From positions 963,193 through 1,027,192 of the forward strand of contig VFFE01007878.1 in assembly GCA_008921705.1 (NCBI GenBank): DNA of 64,000 nt, written 5' to 3'. The notes beneath the pieces are model-generated. The model did no database searches, had not been told where the DNA came from, and saw only the letters and a program-made list of their open reading frames with translations. The number at the start of each line of letters is the position of its first letter. Position 1 is the first letter of the stretch. The translations under genes and the position numbers were made by a program. Shown one piece after another: positions 1 to 13,609 of this stretch. This DNA comes from Burhinus oedicnemus (Eukaryota > Chordata > Aves > Charadriiformes > Burhinidae).

Positions 1-1420
1 AGCAGGACTTTGGTGTAAATTCTTCCAGGTATAAAAAGGTGATGTGGTTTGGAGAGAAAGAAAATAACCTTATAAGGAATGAAAGCACCGTTCAGCGAGG
101 CAGCGTTTTGGCCATTCTTGTGCAAAACAGCTGCAGATCCAATGCTAAACCCACGTAGTGGATTAAAGAAATTACTGGGATTTCAGCAAAGGACCTCAGC
201 CCTATGAAGAAGGCTGAAATAGGGGTCTAACACTCAAAGAAAGTGATGTTGAAGACACCCTGCCTCTCAGTCAGAGGGGAAGATTAAGAAGATGCCCTTC
301 TCCTACTCATTTGGGAGGTGGATGTGGATCAGTAACTAGCCCACGGCAGTAATACCGAAGTGTGTATTGCTAACAAGAGGACTAAAAAGTCCTGTTTGAT
401 TCTTAGTGGTCACCTGTCATAGAAACGAAGCACTGCTCCAGTGTATATATATGCATATTTATATCCTCACTTACACACTTGTAAGCCTGTCCACACTTGC
501 AATTACATTCAGAGCAGGACTTTAACACTTCCTCAGCTCTCCAGAGTTAAATGATAAACTGGGTAGTCAGAACGAGATTTTGTTTTTTTCAAAGACACAG
601 AAAAGTAGCTATCACTGCTCTCTGTTCTTCCCACTTCCAGACATTTGGGATGCTTACACACACATGCACACAAATGTTTTATTTATGACCAAGTCCATCA
701 CAGGAGGTGTTGCAGTAGCAAACTATGATCTTTGGTCATGATCCCATTGAGCTAAGAACAGTTCCAAACATGAACAAAGTAGTCCCTTCCCCTGAAGACT
801 TACAGTTTAATTAAATGTATGTTTCTCACGAGGGTTACGCTTGATATTTTGATTTTCTTTTCTAGTTAAGGAACAAATCTTTTCTTGGCCATGTTTAATT
901 AATGAGAAACCAAGTAATCATCTTAAAACACGATTACTTTTATTGAATAAGGTACTGTATACCTTTTCTGATATTGACATTTTCCCCCATCTATCAGATT
1001 TACAAAATTTCCATTCAATAAACAAGATGGAAACTAAGAATGTATTGATAATGGCATTTGCTTTTTTTTGTTTGTTTCTTTGGGGTTTTTTTCCCCTCCA
1101 AATTTATCAGCCAACAACTAGGAACATTTTTCCACAAGAAAGGAAGTAGTATTATTTCAAGTCTATCAGACGTAGATGAACTCCTACTTTAAATCCTATG
1201 ATGCAGGACTGATATTGTGAAGTTCATTTCCAATTTGGCAAGAAGTCTCGTTCTGACTTGAACCTAGAAGTTCTGTTGCCACTCTTCTTTTTTGTGCATT
1301 AGAGAGGAATTTATTAGGGTAGGGAGAAGAGATTTAGTTATAGTCCTTGCCATGGAGTAACTCTGACCATATCACAAAAAGGTTATACCACAGTATACTA
1401 ATGTAATATAGAGCATTTTT

Positions 1421-1422
<2 letters not shown>

Positions 1423-1454
<32 letters not shown>
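1423..1454. repeat. Homopolymer T tract (32 bases)
   Basis: This is an uninterrupted run of 32 T, preceded by a shorter T run broken by one C. Read on the minus strand it is poly-A, but the adjoining sequence has no AATAAA signal in the right place and no gene-like content. It is therefore better called a simple repeat than the tail of a processed pseudogene. Confidence 0.9.
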
Positions 1455-1458
<4 letters not shown>

Positions 1459-3059
1459 GGATAAGAAATGTCTAGAAGGAAGATGGAATATGTGAACTGA
1501 AAAAACAAAACCAATATGTAGTTCAGAACAAATGGAGGTAATACTACACAGAACAGATAAGGGAGAGTGAAAAAGAGACACATAATTCCGAGGCAAATAC
1601 AAATGCCCCACATAAAAAGGCTATAAAAGAAAAAGGAAGAACAAGCAGCAAAAGAAAACAGTGAAAACAACCACACTCTATTCAGAGATTGGAAAAAATC
1701 AACAGAAAAAAGCTGGCACAGACTTACAATACAGTAAATTTTTTTTTTTACTGCTTTGAAACAAGTATTTTTGTATCTACAGGAATACAAAATGTCAGAA
1801 GAAATGTACATGAATCAAGAATACACTAATTGTATACTGGTTTGATAAAAAAAATGTTATCAGCAAATGAATGGCTTGTCTAAACAGTAGTTTGTTGACA
1901 AGTGTTTAAAACTTAAAATACTGCTTGCCAAATTCTCTGGGAGAGTCTGGGGAAGGTAATCTGAACAGCTTTTGGTATTCATTTTGATACTTTGGCAGCA
2001 TGATATGAAAAGTATCAAACTACAACTGAAATACTCTGATCTGAAAATACTAAAAGAATGGGTGATTACCCTGCATACAAACCAACAGGGAGAAAACTGT
2101 CAAATTCTCTTATTTCCTTTCATTCTCTTCCTCAATTCTACTCTAGAGAAAGGATAAAATAGAGAAGATCTAAAACAATTACGTGGACATTTGATCACTG
2201 ACATAAGAAACCACTTTGTTTTTCCAAGCAACACAAAGGGTTCTGGAAAAATATGAGAAAAATAAATCAACAAAAAACGCCTTATGTTTGCCAAAAAACT
2301 ATTTCTCCAGGAGGAGATCATACACAACTAACATTTACAGTTAATAAAACTGTGTTCCATCGGAATTGTATCGTAGTTCATAATAAGCACACAACAGTAG
2401 TTGTAAAAGAGATTTACAGAGTAGAATTACATCACTTAAAATAGGTTGCTGAAAAACATTCTGGACACAGTACTGATACAGTCAGTAACAGCTGCAGTGG
2501 ATCTCTCCTGCAACTCTCATACAGACTTTAACTTCCACTAATATTTTTACCAAAGAATTGTTAAAACCCACTCTAATAGATATATTCAAAGAGACAAGAG
2601 ATAACACCTTTCACATACATTTATGCAAAACTGTATTACTGCATGTTTGCCAAACACCAACAACCCCGTATAGAAACAAATGATATAATTTCAAAAAATA
2701 ATGTTTGTATTTCATTGTCCAAAATTATGAATAGGTAAATCTGCAAGAACTGCACTGAACATTCCCAGAAACAATAGACATGAACCAGCACGCACTTCTC
2801 TTTTGTTAGGCCTTTAAGAGACACATCATTACCTACAGGAAGTTATCTTAAAGAGTTCTTCATTATCATTCTCATTTTTCTGATTAAATTCTCTACCACA
2901 GCTGATTTGGTTCATAGTTGTTTTCAGCCTTCTAAAACTGGCTACTTAAAAAGCACATATTTACATTTAAAGTGGTGTGTTTAGTTTCCAGGCGCAGCTT
3001 CATACTGTTTTCGTGCTATTACCTAACCAGTTTTCAGCGTATCTGTGGAGCAGCTCTCT

Positions 3060-3127
3060 CTATACATATATATAGCTATGTATATATATATATCTATGTA
3101 TGTATAGCTATACGTATATATAGCTAT
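3060..3127. repeat. TA-rich imperfect microsatellite
   Basis: A run of TATA, GTATA and AGCTATA units with interruptions (TATATATATA core near 3080-3092). The AGCTATA or AGCTATG motif recurs several times, so this is a decayed compound dinucleotide/hexanucleotide repeat rather than a pure (TA)n. Confidence 0.8.
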
Positions 3128-3190
3128 CGCTGTATCTCATACTAAATGATGCTTGACTTACCATTCCTACTGCCCTGATATCACATAAGT

Positions 3191-3245
3191 CACAGATTGC
3201 AAGAATAACTGAAGTTGGAAGGTAACTGTGGAGGTCAACAACATT
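3191..3245 (-). mobile_element. Possible ancient CR1 3'-end remnant
   Basis: The stretch reads like the reverse complement of an avian CR1 3' end: a CACAGA start, then AATAACTGAAGTTGGAAGG, then a GGAGGTCA block. These are the usual relics of the CR1 3' untranslated tail (…TGACCTCC…CCTTCCAAC…TTATTCT…). The match is short and decayed, recalled from general knowledge of CR1 rather than aligned. A chance resemblance is possible. Confidence 0.4.
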
Positions 3246-6200
3246 CAAGAAACTAAGAGTGAACGCACCTCAAGAAGCCAGAAAACCCCAAAGAAGTGAT
3301 CATGCTGGTGATGCTTGTGAATCTCAACCAGCATGAGCCTGCTTAAAACTTCTCAAAAGCACAAATTCTTCATTGTTTAGAAATACAGCTAAGATGAAAG
3401 ATTTTCAGTAATAGCCAGCAATGATCAAAATTTAAGGGGAAGAGAGTCAGTTCATTAACTACCACTTCCAAAACAGTAAACTCATATTTCTGGTCCTCAG
3501 AAAAGTTAACTAAAAAATTACAAGGATAAATGTGGGATGTCAATGTACACACTCATGGAAAACCAGCAGAGGGAGAAACTCCTGATACAAATATGAACAC
3601 CTACTGAATATTTTGACCATGAGAGACAGTCCCATGAACTCCACAAATGGAGAAGCACTGTACTGAAATAGTTTGCATGTATGTGAGAGATGTGTGCCAA
3701 TTAAAAGGAAAACCACCTCTGTATATTGCAACAACAATAACAACAACAACAAAAAAGGGGTGGGGATCAATACTTTCACCAAAAAGAAAGAACAAGAATT
3801 TAATGGTTCAGGGTGAAGACTTTTTAATCATAAAATGTCAATGCATCAGATGGAACTCATCTCACCAACTGTCTTGTTAAAAGAAGGCTGAAAACCCTCA
3901 TCTACGACCAAACATTTCCAGAACTTGACTGGGGAGGATACGCAGGTGGGAGAAGGAAAGCATGAGCACACATTCATTCCCCATCTCCTGCTACACAGGG
4001 ATAGAGATATAAATTTAGGCCATCACACAGATGCAGTGGGAAACATTAGAGTTTTAAAAAGATAGTAAAGGTCAATCCATTCAAGAAATTTATGGAAAAT
4101 TTGATAATACTGAACTACCCCAACCAATCCCTCACGTTCGGGTCAAATTTCAATTATTGAGAGACCTTTATGTCAGGGGAAAATAATTCCCAGCAGTGGT
4201 AGCATACGCCCTGTCAAGATAAATCACAAAAGCTGGATATAGAGGCATCCATCTGCACTTCTCAGGTCTGCAGTCAGAAATCTTTGCATGTACCTTACTG
4301 TTCTTACACAGCTTAAGGAATGTCCTTGATCCTCCTGCCTGACCACGTTAGTTTTACTTGCCCTCTGGACATTTGACTGAAGATTGTACAATTCTGTTCT
4401 TCTTGCAGAATCTCTTACTTCTCTGTAATGGAATTATGAAATCTTTTCTTCAGGCCCGTAAGTGGACTATTTTTCTGACAGAGATATTTAGCCTCCCTTA
4501 TAATATAATGTGCATAAAGCCGAATGACAAGAAACTTTCCCGCTTTCTCTTCCTACTTGTCCCCAGGTCCTGCACAGTTTTACTTCATGAAGGAATGGGA
4601 AAAGATGGATACAGAAATTCACACGGAGGTTTGGGATGTATAACATTTAAATAACATGTAATAAAATCAAATATATAGAATAATTACTCCAGATACAGAC
4701 AGTTTCTGATTTATGCTTAGTGTTCGATGTGCTTTAACCAAAAGTATTAGAAATACACCCCAGGAAATAGACAGGATCAGCATGTGACAATGCCTTGATT
4801 ATCACACCTGGCTAAAGAGTACATGCCGCACATTGGAAGGAGTGTAAAGAGAGGCAGATTAATTTTCTGCATAAAGGAAAGCAGCCTGGAGGTTGCATCA
4901 TATGCCAAAAAAGCCTACCTGACAAACAGCAGTCACAGGGCTGCTATGCCACTTTTCTTTGAGTCACGTCTTACACCACAGACACGAGAAGTCCCATCCC
5001 TGCTCTCTTTAGGGGATCTCTTAATGGTGAAGTGGGGGTCTCCTGGCTGCGGTACTTGCTTTCACTCTAATGTCAGCTGGTGATGGAATGTGAAGCAGCA
5101 GCAGCAGGGGAGAACGAGAGCTATAGCCTACGCAACTGACCTTTTGGGTAAGTGTTTGACAAGAGCCATCACGTTACTTAAGGGAAATACTGGTAGTGTT
5201 CTGGTTTGAAAACTTACAAAGAGCTTCCACCATAAATGTCAATTAGAAAGTCACATCTGTCACATTTGTGTTCATTTTTACTCCCATTTACAGATAAATT
5301 TAATGACTAGCATCAAAGAAAGGAAATACACTCATCACAAATTTGGCAGCAGAGAAAGCCTGCATTAGAGAAAAAAAGCACATTCCCACTAGAATCAAAA
5401 TTACAATAAAGGAAATACTCAGGACATCACCTATTAAAATCTGAACATCCTTGATGTGTAGCAACTGGTAATTGATCATCACAACATGCTGCTTCTCAGC
5501 AATGTTCGGAATTTCTGCCTGATATTCATAAAAACTCCAACAATGATGCCCTGCAACATGTGATACTGTAAGGTTTCCCTTTAAAACTATTAGCTGAAAT
5601 AATAGATGCAAAAGATACAGAGAAAATTTGCAGAGTTGCACAGTCCTTTGCAGTCCAAACTTTAACACTGAGTAACAGAGACAGCAGAAACTTGGAGGAA
5701 ACATAGGCAATTGCTGTAGACTTGACTTATCATCCCTTGCAAGCCCAGGTGCAAAATTACCTCTTAACGTTAACTGGTTTGGACAGTTCAAATCTAAAAT
5801 CCAGTGCAACAGCATGCCACAGCCTAACTTTGGCTGCATAAAACAGAAAGATACTGAACAATCTGAATAAGTCGGGCTTCCACAGCACAGCGCAGGAGTA
5901 GGTCCTTAAACATGTTAAAATGAAGATGCAGCTAACTTTCTTACCTGCTAAGAACTGCAAACATCATAGTTTGTTGGTGAAAGCTTATCTTTGATGAGAT
6001 TTTCCTACTTCATTAAGTAGTCTTATTTATCTATGGTTTATCAAAACAAACAAATTCCTACAAACAAATCCATCCCTGAGGAACAGTGCTGGAGGTGTCA
6101 GTCCTGTTCAGCAGCGTGTTACAAACTGCAGGAGAGCAGAGCCCCAGGCTAGTTCAAGTCTGCCTGTATTTTCTCAGACTGAAGCCTGCAGGCTTCAGAA

Positions 6201-9200
6201 TTTTCTTCCCTACATCCCAGTTGACAGCCAAAGGTGGATGCCAATGGTGGGGACGTCTGAAGCATCACATTTCTTTATTGTAATAAAAAATAACATTCTT
6301 GATTTTTGTTTGTCCAATATATCTTCTAGTTGGGAAATACAAATATTGTATAATCAAGGTGGCATTGATCAAAAGTTCTAGACTGGCCTTTCAAGGTATG
6401 AACTCTGTACTTTATATACTGACGCTGGTTTGTCTTTTATTACTGCTTTGTGACAAAGCACGGAATATTCATAAGGAGTTCTTTATCTAGGTGAAGAAAA
6501 ATAAAATTCTATTTCAGCTTGACACGGATAGAGAATTGCATAGAAACTGTTTTTTCCGCTGGAGTGATCTGCTGTAGGAGTTAGCCATATGCTTTAAATG
6601 TGACTGACATGTCTCTGAATTTAATGTATCACCTGCTGAGTTCAGGATCTGCTGTCTATCTCTCAACGTGTAAAAAATGAATTGCTTCAGAATGATTTAT
6701 TGCCAGCAAAATAGAATGTGAAAACAACAATACAAACAGTGCTGTAAAGGCATCCTACATTTAATAGCACTGTTTGATGAGCAAATTATTTCACAAATAT
6801 AATCAAACGTTCTTATTGTGAAACTCAGCCTTGGCAAAGCTATTGCACAGTCTAGTATCTGGCTTCCTGATTCATTAAGAGCTAATACCACTAAGAAAAT
6901 GGAGAAATCTAGCATTTACTCCCTGGGTTCCATTACAGCTTGTAACTCCATGCAGAAAATAGAGGGTTATAATCTCATTACCAATCTCTGGAATTAATCT
7001 CTCCACTTTTATCTTTTGTACTTTTTCTTTCTTTCCTGTGAAGTATCTACAGAAGCATCTTTAATAAAGGATTTTCATTTTCTATTTCTTTCTACAAATG
7101 TGTGGCTTGCTTTATAAATCTTGTCTGTGTACATGCTAGCAAAGGCTTGATATGTAGAATCATTTTCAAAATATCATGGGTTACTCTTCAAAAACATTAA
7201 AAATGTAACAGATTGATATTAATGTTTAGTATTTTTTAATATTTTAACCTCAGAAAGATTAACATAAATGTTAAAAATTAGTGATAAATACTGGAGGTAA
7301 AAGCTCCAACTCATCAAGAAGTTTAAGCATAAATATAATTGAGCATGTGAATAGTTTTAATACGTAAACAGGACTACTATGCTTAAAAACAGGCTTAAAA
7401 GAAAACATATCACAATGCATAGTGAATCACACTCAGTTTCTAAAAGCAGCAATCCAGTAAACTTCCGTAAGTGTATTTCATGTCCTTTAAAAGCAAAGCA
7501 TAAGTGCTTACCTTCCTTTCCAGAACATATCCATGTCATCCACACCAATGCTACTCGCCAGAGCCATTCCTAGAGCACAAACAGAAGATACTCAAACAAA
7601 ACTACTGGCTTTGTTTCTTGTCAAGGATCTCACCAAAAACACTATCAGGAATGAAAACAAGTGTTACATATTATTAGGTGTTCTTTAGCTGCCAACATAA
7701 ACCAGAAACAAGTTTGGTTATTTTTTCTGAGGTCAAATACCTCTTTGATCAGTAGGTTGTTAAATGACTCAAGCTTATAGCCAGCATTGCCACTGGACCA
7801 CCCCACCTTTCTCTTCAGGTGCCTGCTGTTTCATAGTTGGGATGAAGATCAGCAAAATATGGTCAGGCCTGTAAGAAATCCTGTGAGTTACACACAAGCA
7901 AAAAGAAATGAGAATAAAGTGTTGTTTGGTGGTTTTTTTCTTCTAGTATTTACAAACGTTTACTTTTATTTTCTTCTAGTAATTACTAACGATGGGGGGA
8001 CACAGGCACTTCCTCTGTGTAAGGCTCATTTTGCCTGAAATGGTTTGTTGCTGTTTGGTTTTACAAGAAATTGAAGTAGTGAATATGAATGACAGTGGTA
8101 GCTTGCCAAGTCATGGTGGGTTATTTTAAACATTGACAAGATCCAGCTTCTTGCCAGCACTTAAATTTATCCACTGCCTTTCAACATATATTTTTCCCTG
8201 TTTTATGAACATTACCACACTATTCTACGTGCAGAGGAACTCTGACATTTTAATGACTATTAGTCACAGAAACAGGACTAGGAAGCAGGGACGTAAAGGT
8301 AAAATCTACTTTCTGCAGTCTTTATCTCTTTTTTAAATATGTACAGAAGTTAGGAGGGAACCAGCTGCTAGGCTTTTTTGTGTGTTTGTTTGTGATGTTC
8401 ATGAAACTAATAACTGCTGTGGAAAACCAGATATTGCTTATGCCCCCAGTATTAGTTAGGGCTTCAAAGTGCAATTGGAATGGCATTGTGATGCGCAGCA
8501 CATAGCGACTGTCAAAGTTTACTCTAGAAGACTTCCAGCACAGACAAATGTTGGAAAGAAAAATGCAAACAAACCCAAAACAACAGACGAGTGAAGTGAT
8601 TTGCCCACAGTTACGCATAAGGTTAATTGCAGACTTGACCATTCAGTGTTGAACTGAAAGTTAACCCGTTTGCCAGACCTTAGGGACTACATCCAGAGCA
8701 GTCTGCCCAGTCACAGACTACGCGTCACCAGAAGAGGCATGTTCCTTAGCAGAAGTGTGTGCTTAGAGGCACAGCTGATTTACAACCACACTTCTACATG
8801 ACACAGAAAGGAAGTGCTCAGCATAAAGAAGAATAGGTATTGGACAACACATGTCTGATTTGCACGCAACTCCCAAGTTAGCTTCAGGAACAAGCTGTTC
8901 ACAGCTATGCTGGTGGAGATTCTCCTTTCACTTTTGTACCTTGAAGGAGAAAGACTGTTCCTAGTCTCTCCCTATTTGAGATTGCGAAAGAATTCCTTAG
9001 CAGACTGACAATATGACATTTGCGATGCTGAATGTATTCTCTCAAAAGTACAAAGAAGTCTATTGTCATGTTTGATAAAGCATGAAACAAACTCATTGGA
9101 TTTATTAATATTCTTTTCATTACGCATAGGTCACCATGTTGCTCTGAGAATAAAGAATACAGGTCACTGCAATCTGGTTTGGATGCCTGACCTGTTATTG

Positions 9201-12200
9201 CTCAATCTCTTGTCCCCTCCTACTTGAGTACTACAAGGAAGAAAGGTTATGGTTTGGGAACAGAGCTTTCAACCCAGCCTCAGCTGCTGGCAGCATAGAC
9301 ATGATGCTCTGTATAAAATCCTAAACTTAATATTCAAAGGTAAATTTATCACATAAAGCCCAGGAAAGGTGAAATTTTGGAGGGAATTTCACCTTCTCTC
9401 ATAAAAAGGAGAGGGACTGGAAAAAGTACAGAGGATTTCTTCCCAAAGACTGCGTATAATACACGAAGTATTATACCTCTATCAAAAAACCCCAAAAAAA
9501 CAGTGGCCTGGATCTCCAGTGAGCACTCCAGCATTCCACGCACACAGCAGCAGTGGCTATCCCATGCATATCAGTAGCTCCATCACTGTAAAGATAGGGC
9601 AGAATGACTGACAGCAGGATCCATGCCACACTGGTTAGTGGCAGTGTCTGTACATGGTATTGCTAAGTGACATGATGTATGCATAGACAGCTACTGACAG
9701 CACTATTGTACTAGAAAAATACTTCTATAGCTGAGCTGCTTCCTCAAACACAGGAATTACAGGTTAAATACAGGATTTGAAATGGGGTTTTTAGCTTGAA
9801 AAGTACATAGTTGTTGCTCTTCTAGCTTCTGCTGTATGGGTAAGACTCCAGAGCCTGTGATTACAGTTAAGTTCTTCACAGTAATTGTAGTTTTGCCATT
9901 TCCCTTTGTTGTATTATATCTGGCTCTGAAGTCAAAACCTTTCATTTTGCTCTATTGTTTTTTAACCACTTCAACATAAAGGGAGATAAAAAAAAAATAA
10001 AATTAGATCTGTACTGCCCTCAGAGGAGATATTGATGGTCTGGACATACAAGTCTTTTGCTTATCACGGAGAGGGGACAACATGCTATACCATGGGTATC
10101 AAAGCACTGAAGTTTTAAAGGTCTGAAATAACTTCTGTGTTTGTTTTTAACTTCCATCACTGGTTGTGTTGATGCAGCACTTTCCGCTCATGGAAATTCC
10201 CTCACAGCAAATTACCAGTAATAGATTTTATGGTTTTTAATAATTATCAATAGAGAAAAGTCCCAAATATGTATTATTATATGTATGTTTATCAGCATTA
10301 ATCTTAAAAAGAACTGTAGTGTCCAAGTCAGATGCAACTTGTTCACAAGATCTCTAACAAAAAATGATTTTAAACAACAATAAACAAATTTATTTTCTAT
10401 AGTTACTTAAGAACAAGCTTTGTTAGATGTAAAAATGCAAAGATACATAGAAATAGGTGGATGGGTAGAGATCCCACATAAACTATAGAATGTGTTAACT
10501 CCTTTTCTAAAAACGACTTCTTCCTTTCTGCAGAAAGAGAATGAGAAGAACTGTACAGACTTGATTTTTGTCATGGTGGCTGCAGATAACTTGTGGGTGG
10601 TATTTTGGCAAAGAAAAATGTGTTCTGTTAGAGATGCAAAATATGGCACTCTGTTACGTCTACCCACCCAATGGTGGAGGCTAGAGATGGAAAACTGTAT
10701 TAATTCTTTCATTCCACATTTGGTTATAAAATCATGGAGATAGTAAGCCATAAGGTACCACATCAATACATTTCATATAGTCCCATAGGGTGATTCTGTA
10801 TATTTTCTAGAAAAAAGATGGAGCACGGTACTGTTCTTTGACTAGTGAATAAGCAAATATCAAAGCAAAAATTATGAGAGAAGTCCTAAAATTTGAATAT
10901 AAAAATAATTTCTCTTTTAGTTTTAGTAATATTAACCGTTCATACTAACCCAGTGATTTTCAACTATTTTTTCAAGGAGGAACAAGAAATTTCCTGTGTT
11001 TATAAAAGTAAGCCACATTAATGCTGTATCACTTAAATACTCTCATGAATAAATATGAGATTAAACACATGAAACCAATAAATTAAAGAATTTGTGATAT
11101 TTATCAATAAATAGATATAACAGTAATACTTCAAGATTACATGCTTTTATATGTAGATTAATAGGCATAAGATTTCTAATAAATGTTATGAAGTCTAATC
11201 ATTATAACCATGCCAGATGCTGGATTGTACAGGCGAAGGTTGGTTTGAATGTGCTGTCATGTTAGACATACTTGCCAATATTAAACAGACTGTGACTACT
11301 ATCTGTACATTTGTCTCTCTCTAGGGCATTTTTAAGAATTTTTTAATTAGCTTTTGTTTCCAAGCAGTGCTTTCATTTTTCTTGATAAACCTTTTGTTTT
11401 TCCAGGTTTTATTGAATTCAGATTAGGTTCCGCATTTCCTATAGTCATTACAATAAGAATATGAAGCTTTTAATAATATATGAAAACTAGCAATGACAAG
11501 TATCTTACAGTGTTTTCCAATCCGGTTAAGAGTGAGATAGTTTAACGGCTGCTTTCTTTTATTGTTTTAATTTTGGCACTATCTTGTAGAAACAGTGTTT
11601 CTCATTAGAAAATTCAAATAATAGAAGTCTATGAAAAATGAATGAGAGGTTGATCCATCATGACAGAAAGTGTACTCCGTAAAATAGGTGCTAATCTTAA
11701 CCCAGTTACTCTACTTGTCATGGTCAAGGTAGGAGGCATTTGTTCAAGAGTTGTGTGTATTTATCCTTTGCTGTATTTGTCTCTATTTTGGGGTAAATAA
11801 AGATATGATAGGTTAAGATAAGAATCAGCATATTCCATATGCTGCCAAGAGGATGTAAATCAATGTATGGCCAGAATATAGTTCAGCATAATTTCTGTCT
11901 TCTCTGCACCCCAAGAGCCTATTGTGATTCTCTGAGCCTAGCTTTGCAAGTCTAGATGTCCTTGAGACTCAATCTGCCAGTCTGTACCTATTTTCTTTAT
12001 TTGTTATAGTCAATTTTTCCAATTGACTCCAATTATGGTAACAAATTCAGTGACATAGGTTTTAACCTATTGTTTTGTACTAGCAGTCAGATTTAAGTCA
12101 GCGGTTATGAACCAACATGATTTTCAACAAATTAAAGTAACCAAGCAATAGTCATTTACCTTCACAGATATTAACAGTGGGTTTACCAAGCAACAATATT

Positions 12201-13609
12201 CACTATTACCTTATAAAAAATGATGTTTATTAATGGCGTCTCATTGCCTTTCACAGCAGGGTTCCCCATCCTATTTTGCCATAATGACTGAGCCAGCATC
12301 AGATTTTAAGAACGAATGTTATCATTATTCACTACAGTACTCCACTGAAGCTTCACTAGAAAGCAATAAAGAACAAAACGTATATTTTAAAGACCCTCAT
12401 TTTCCCCTAAATGTTTGAATTAAGTTGCAGACTGTGGTGTTCTGAGAATTGAGTTATGTCCTAAAGCAATGCTTCTGAAGAAGTGCATCATGCCTGGAAA
12501 TTAGGCTCTGATTAGCCTGTGAGTTTTCTAATACAGGCTTCTGATTTTCTGCAACTGTAGCTGCTGCTGGATTTTGCATTCTGGAATGGTGATTCTTTCT
12601 GTTGCCTGAGAGAATGATGAATAGTTGTCTGAGTAGCTCCGAGCACATACTTATTTCCTCTTCAAAAAGAACAACAGTCAATATCATTTAGGCACAGGAA
12701 AGTATCACTACAACACAACAAATCCAAGGAATGCTTTCTTTTTTACTGCTGATTCCAGCTACTAAATTGTAGCTTTCAGAAGCTTATTTGCATTGCTGCT
12801 GTGCTCCAATGAACAGGTATTGCTAAAAAAAGGATGAGCCTTCAAACGTTGTAACATAATAAAGCATGAATTCAAAAAGGGGCACGGTACGTAAAGTACC
12901 TGTGAAACTGCAGCTGTCCTAAAACTTACATTTCTTGCACTCCACTTTGAATCTCATTTTAATGACAACAACCCAAAAGTCATACCAGCAGAATTCACTG
13001 CATGAAAGAAACAGTATGAGACTTGGTTAAAAGCTGTTTAAAGTTTTTGTACTGAAGAAAAAGAGTCAATTCATTGGAGCTGAGAAGTTTGCAAGTCTCA
13101 GCTCTTTTGATAAATTTCATTACTTTAAACTTCTGTTTGTCTGGAGAAAGTTTTAGACTGGTAAACCATACTTTTTTACATTTTCAAGGTGAAAACCTGA
13201 AAGGATAATTAATTGGACAAGAAGATTCTTGAGAGAGAATGAAATGAGAAGGAAAAATTTGAAATTAAAATAAAATACTTTGCAATGGCCTAGATGAAAC
13301 ATTTTTATTTTCAGCTTACATAAATCTGTGAGAGATTTAATGACTTCTTTTGTTGATATCCCACAGTGTGCTACAGGAAAAAAAACAACCTTAACATTTC
13401 TTGAAGACTGTATCACTAAATGAGTGTTACTTAGAAACGTGCTTACAGACTCGCATCATATTGGCAAGGTTCACTGTGTTCTTTAATCACAACACATTAG
13501 TAAAGCTTTCTTGCTAGTCACCTAAGTTCTGATCCCATGGTCACTGAAGTCTAGGAAAGATCCCATGGCTGAAGGGATTAATGAAGTCCAAAAATTTTGT
13601 ACAGAGTAT
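3246..13609. other. Gene-free unique DNA
   Basis: No recognisable gene, RNA gene or complete transposon is visible over about 10 kb. A (CAA)n tract lies near 3729-3755. The longest open frame is 5300-5839 on the minus strand (179 codons, hydrophobic C-terminal part); I do not recognise it and discuss it under findings. All other frames are short and unlike any family I know. Confidence 0.65.
3729..3755. repeat. (CAA)n microsatellite
   Basis: CAA trinucleotide units with one CAATAA interruption, ending in an A run. A simple tandem repeat; no coding frame of note crosses it. Confidence 0.85.

Larger units (their letters stand above)
1..3190. other. Gene-free AT-rich DNA
   Basis: I see no gene here. 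Every open frame is short (the longest, on the minus strand at 1398-1811, is open only because it crosses the T tract and reads as polylysine) and none resembles a known protein. Two simple repeats, listed separately, are the only structure I recognise. It could be intergenic or deep intronic; nothing in the sequence decides which. Confidence 0.7.

Noticed and set aside
1423..1454. Poly-A tail of a minus-strand processed pseudogene
   Set aside because: No AATAAA signal and no gene-like sequence next to it.
1398..1811. 137-codon open frame on the minus strand
   Set aside because: It is open mainly because it crosses the 32-base T tract, giving polylysine; the rest matches nothing known.
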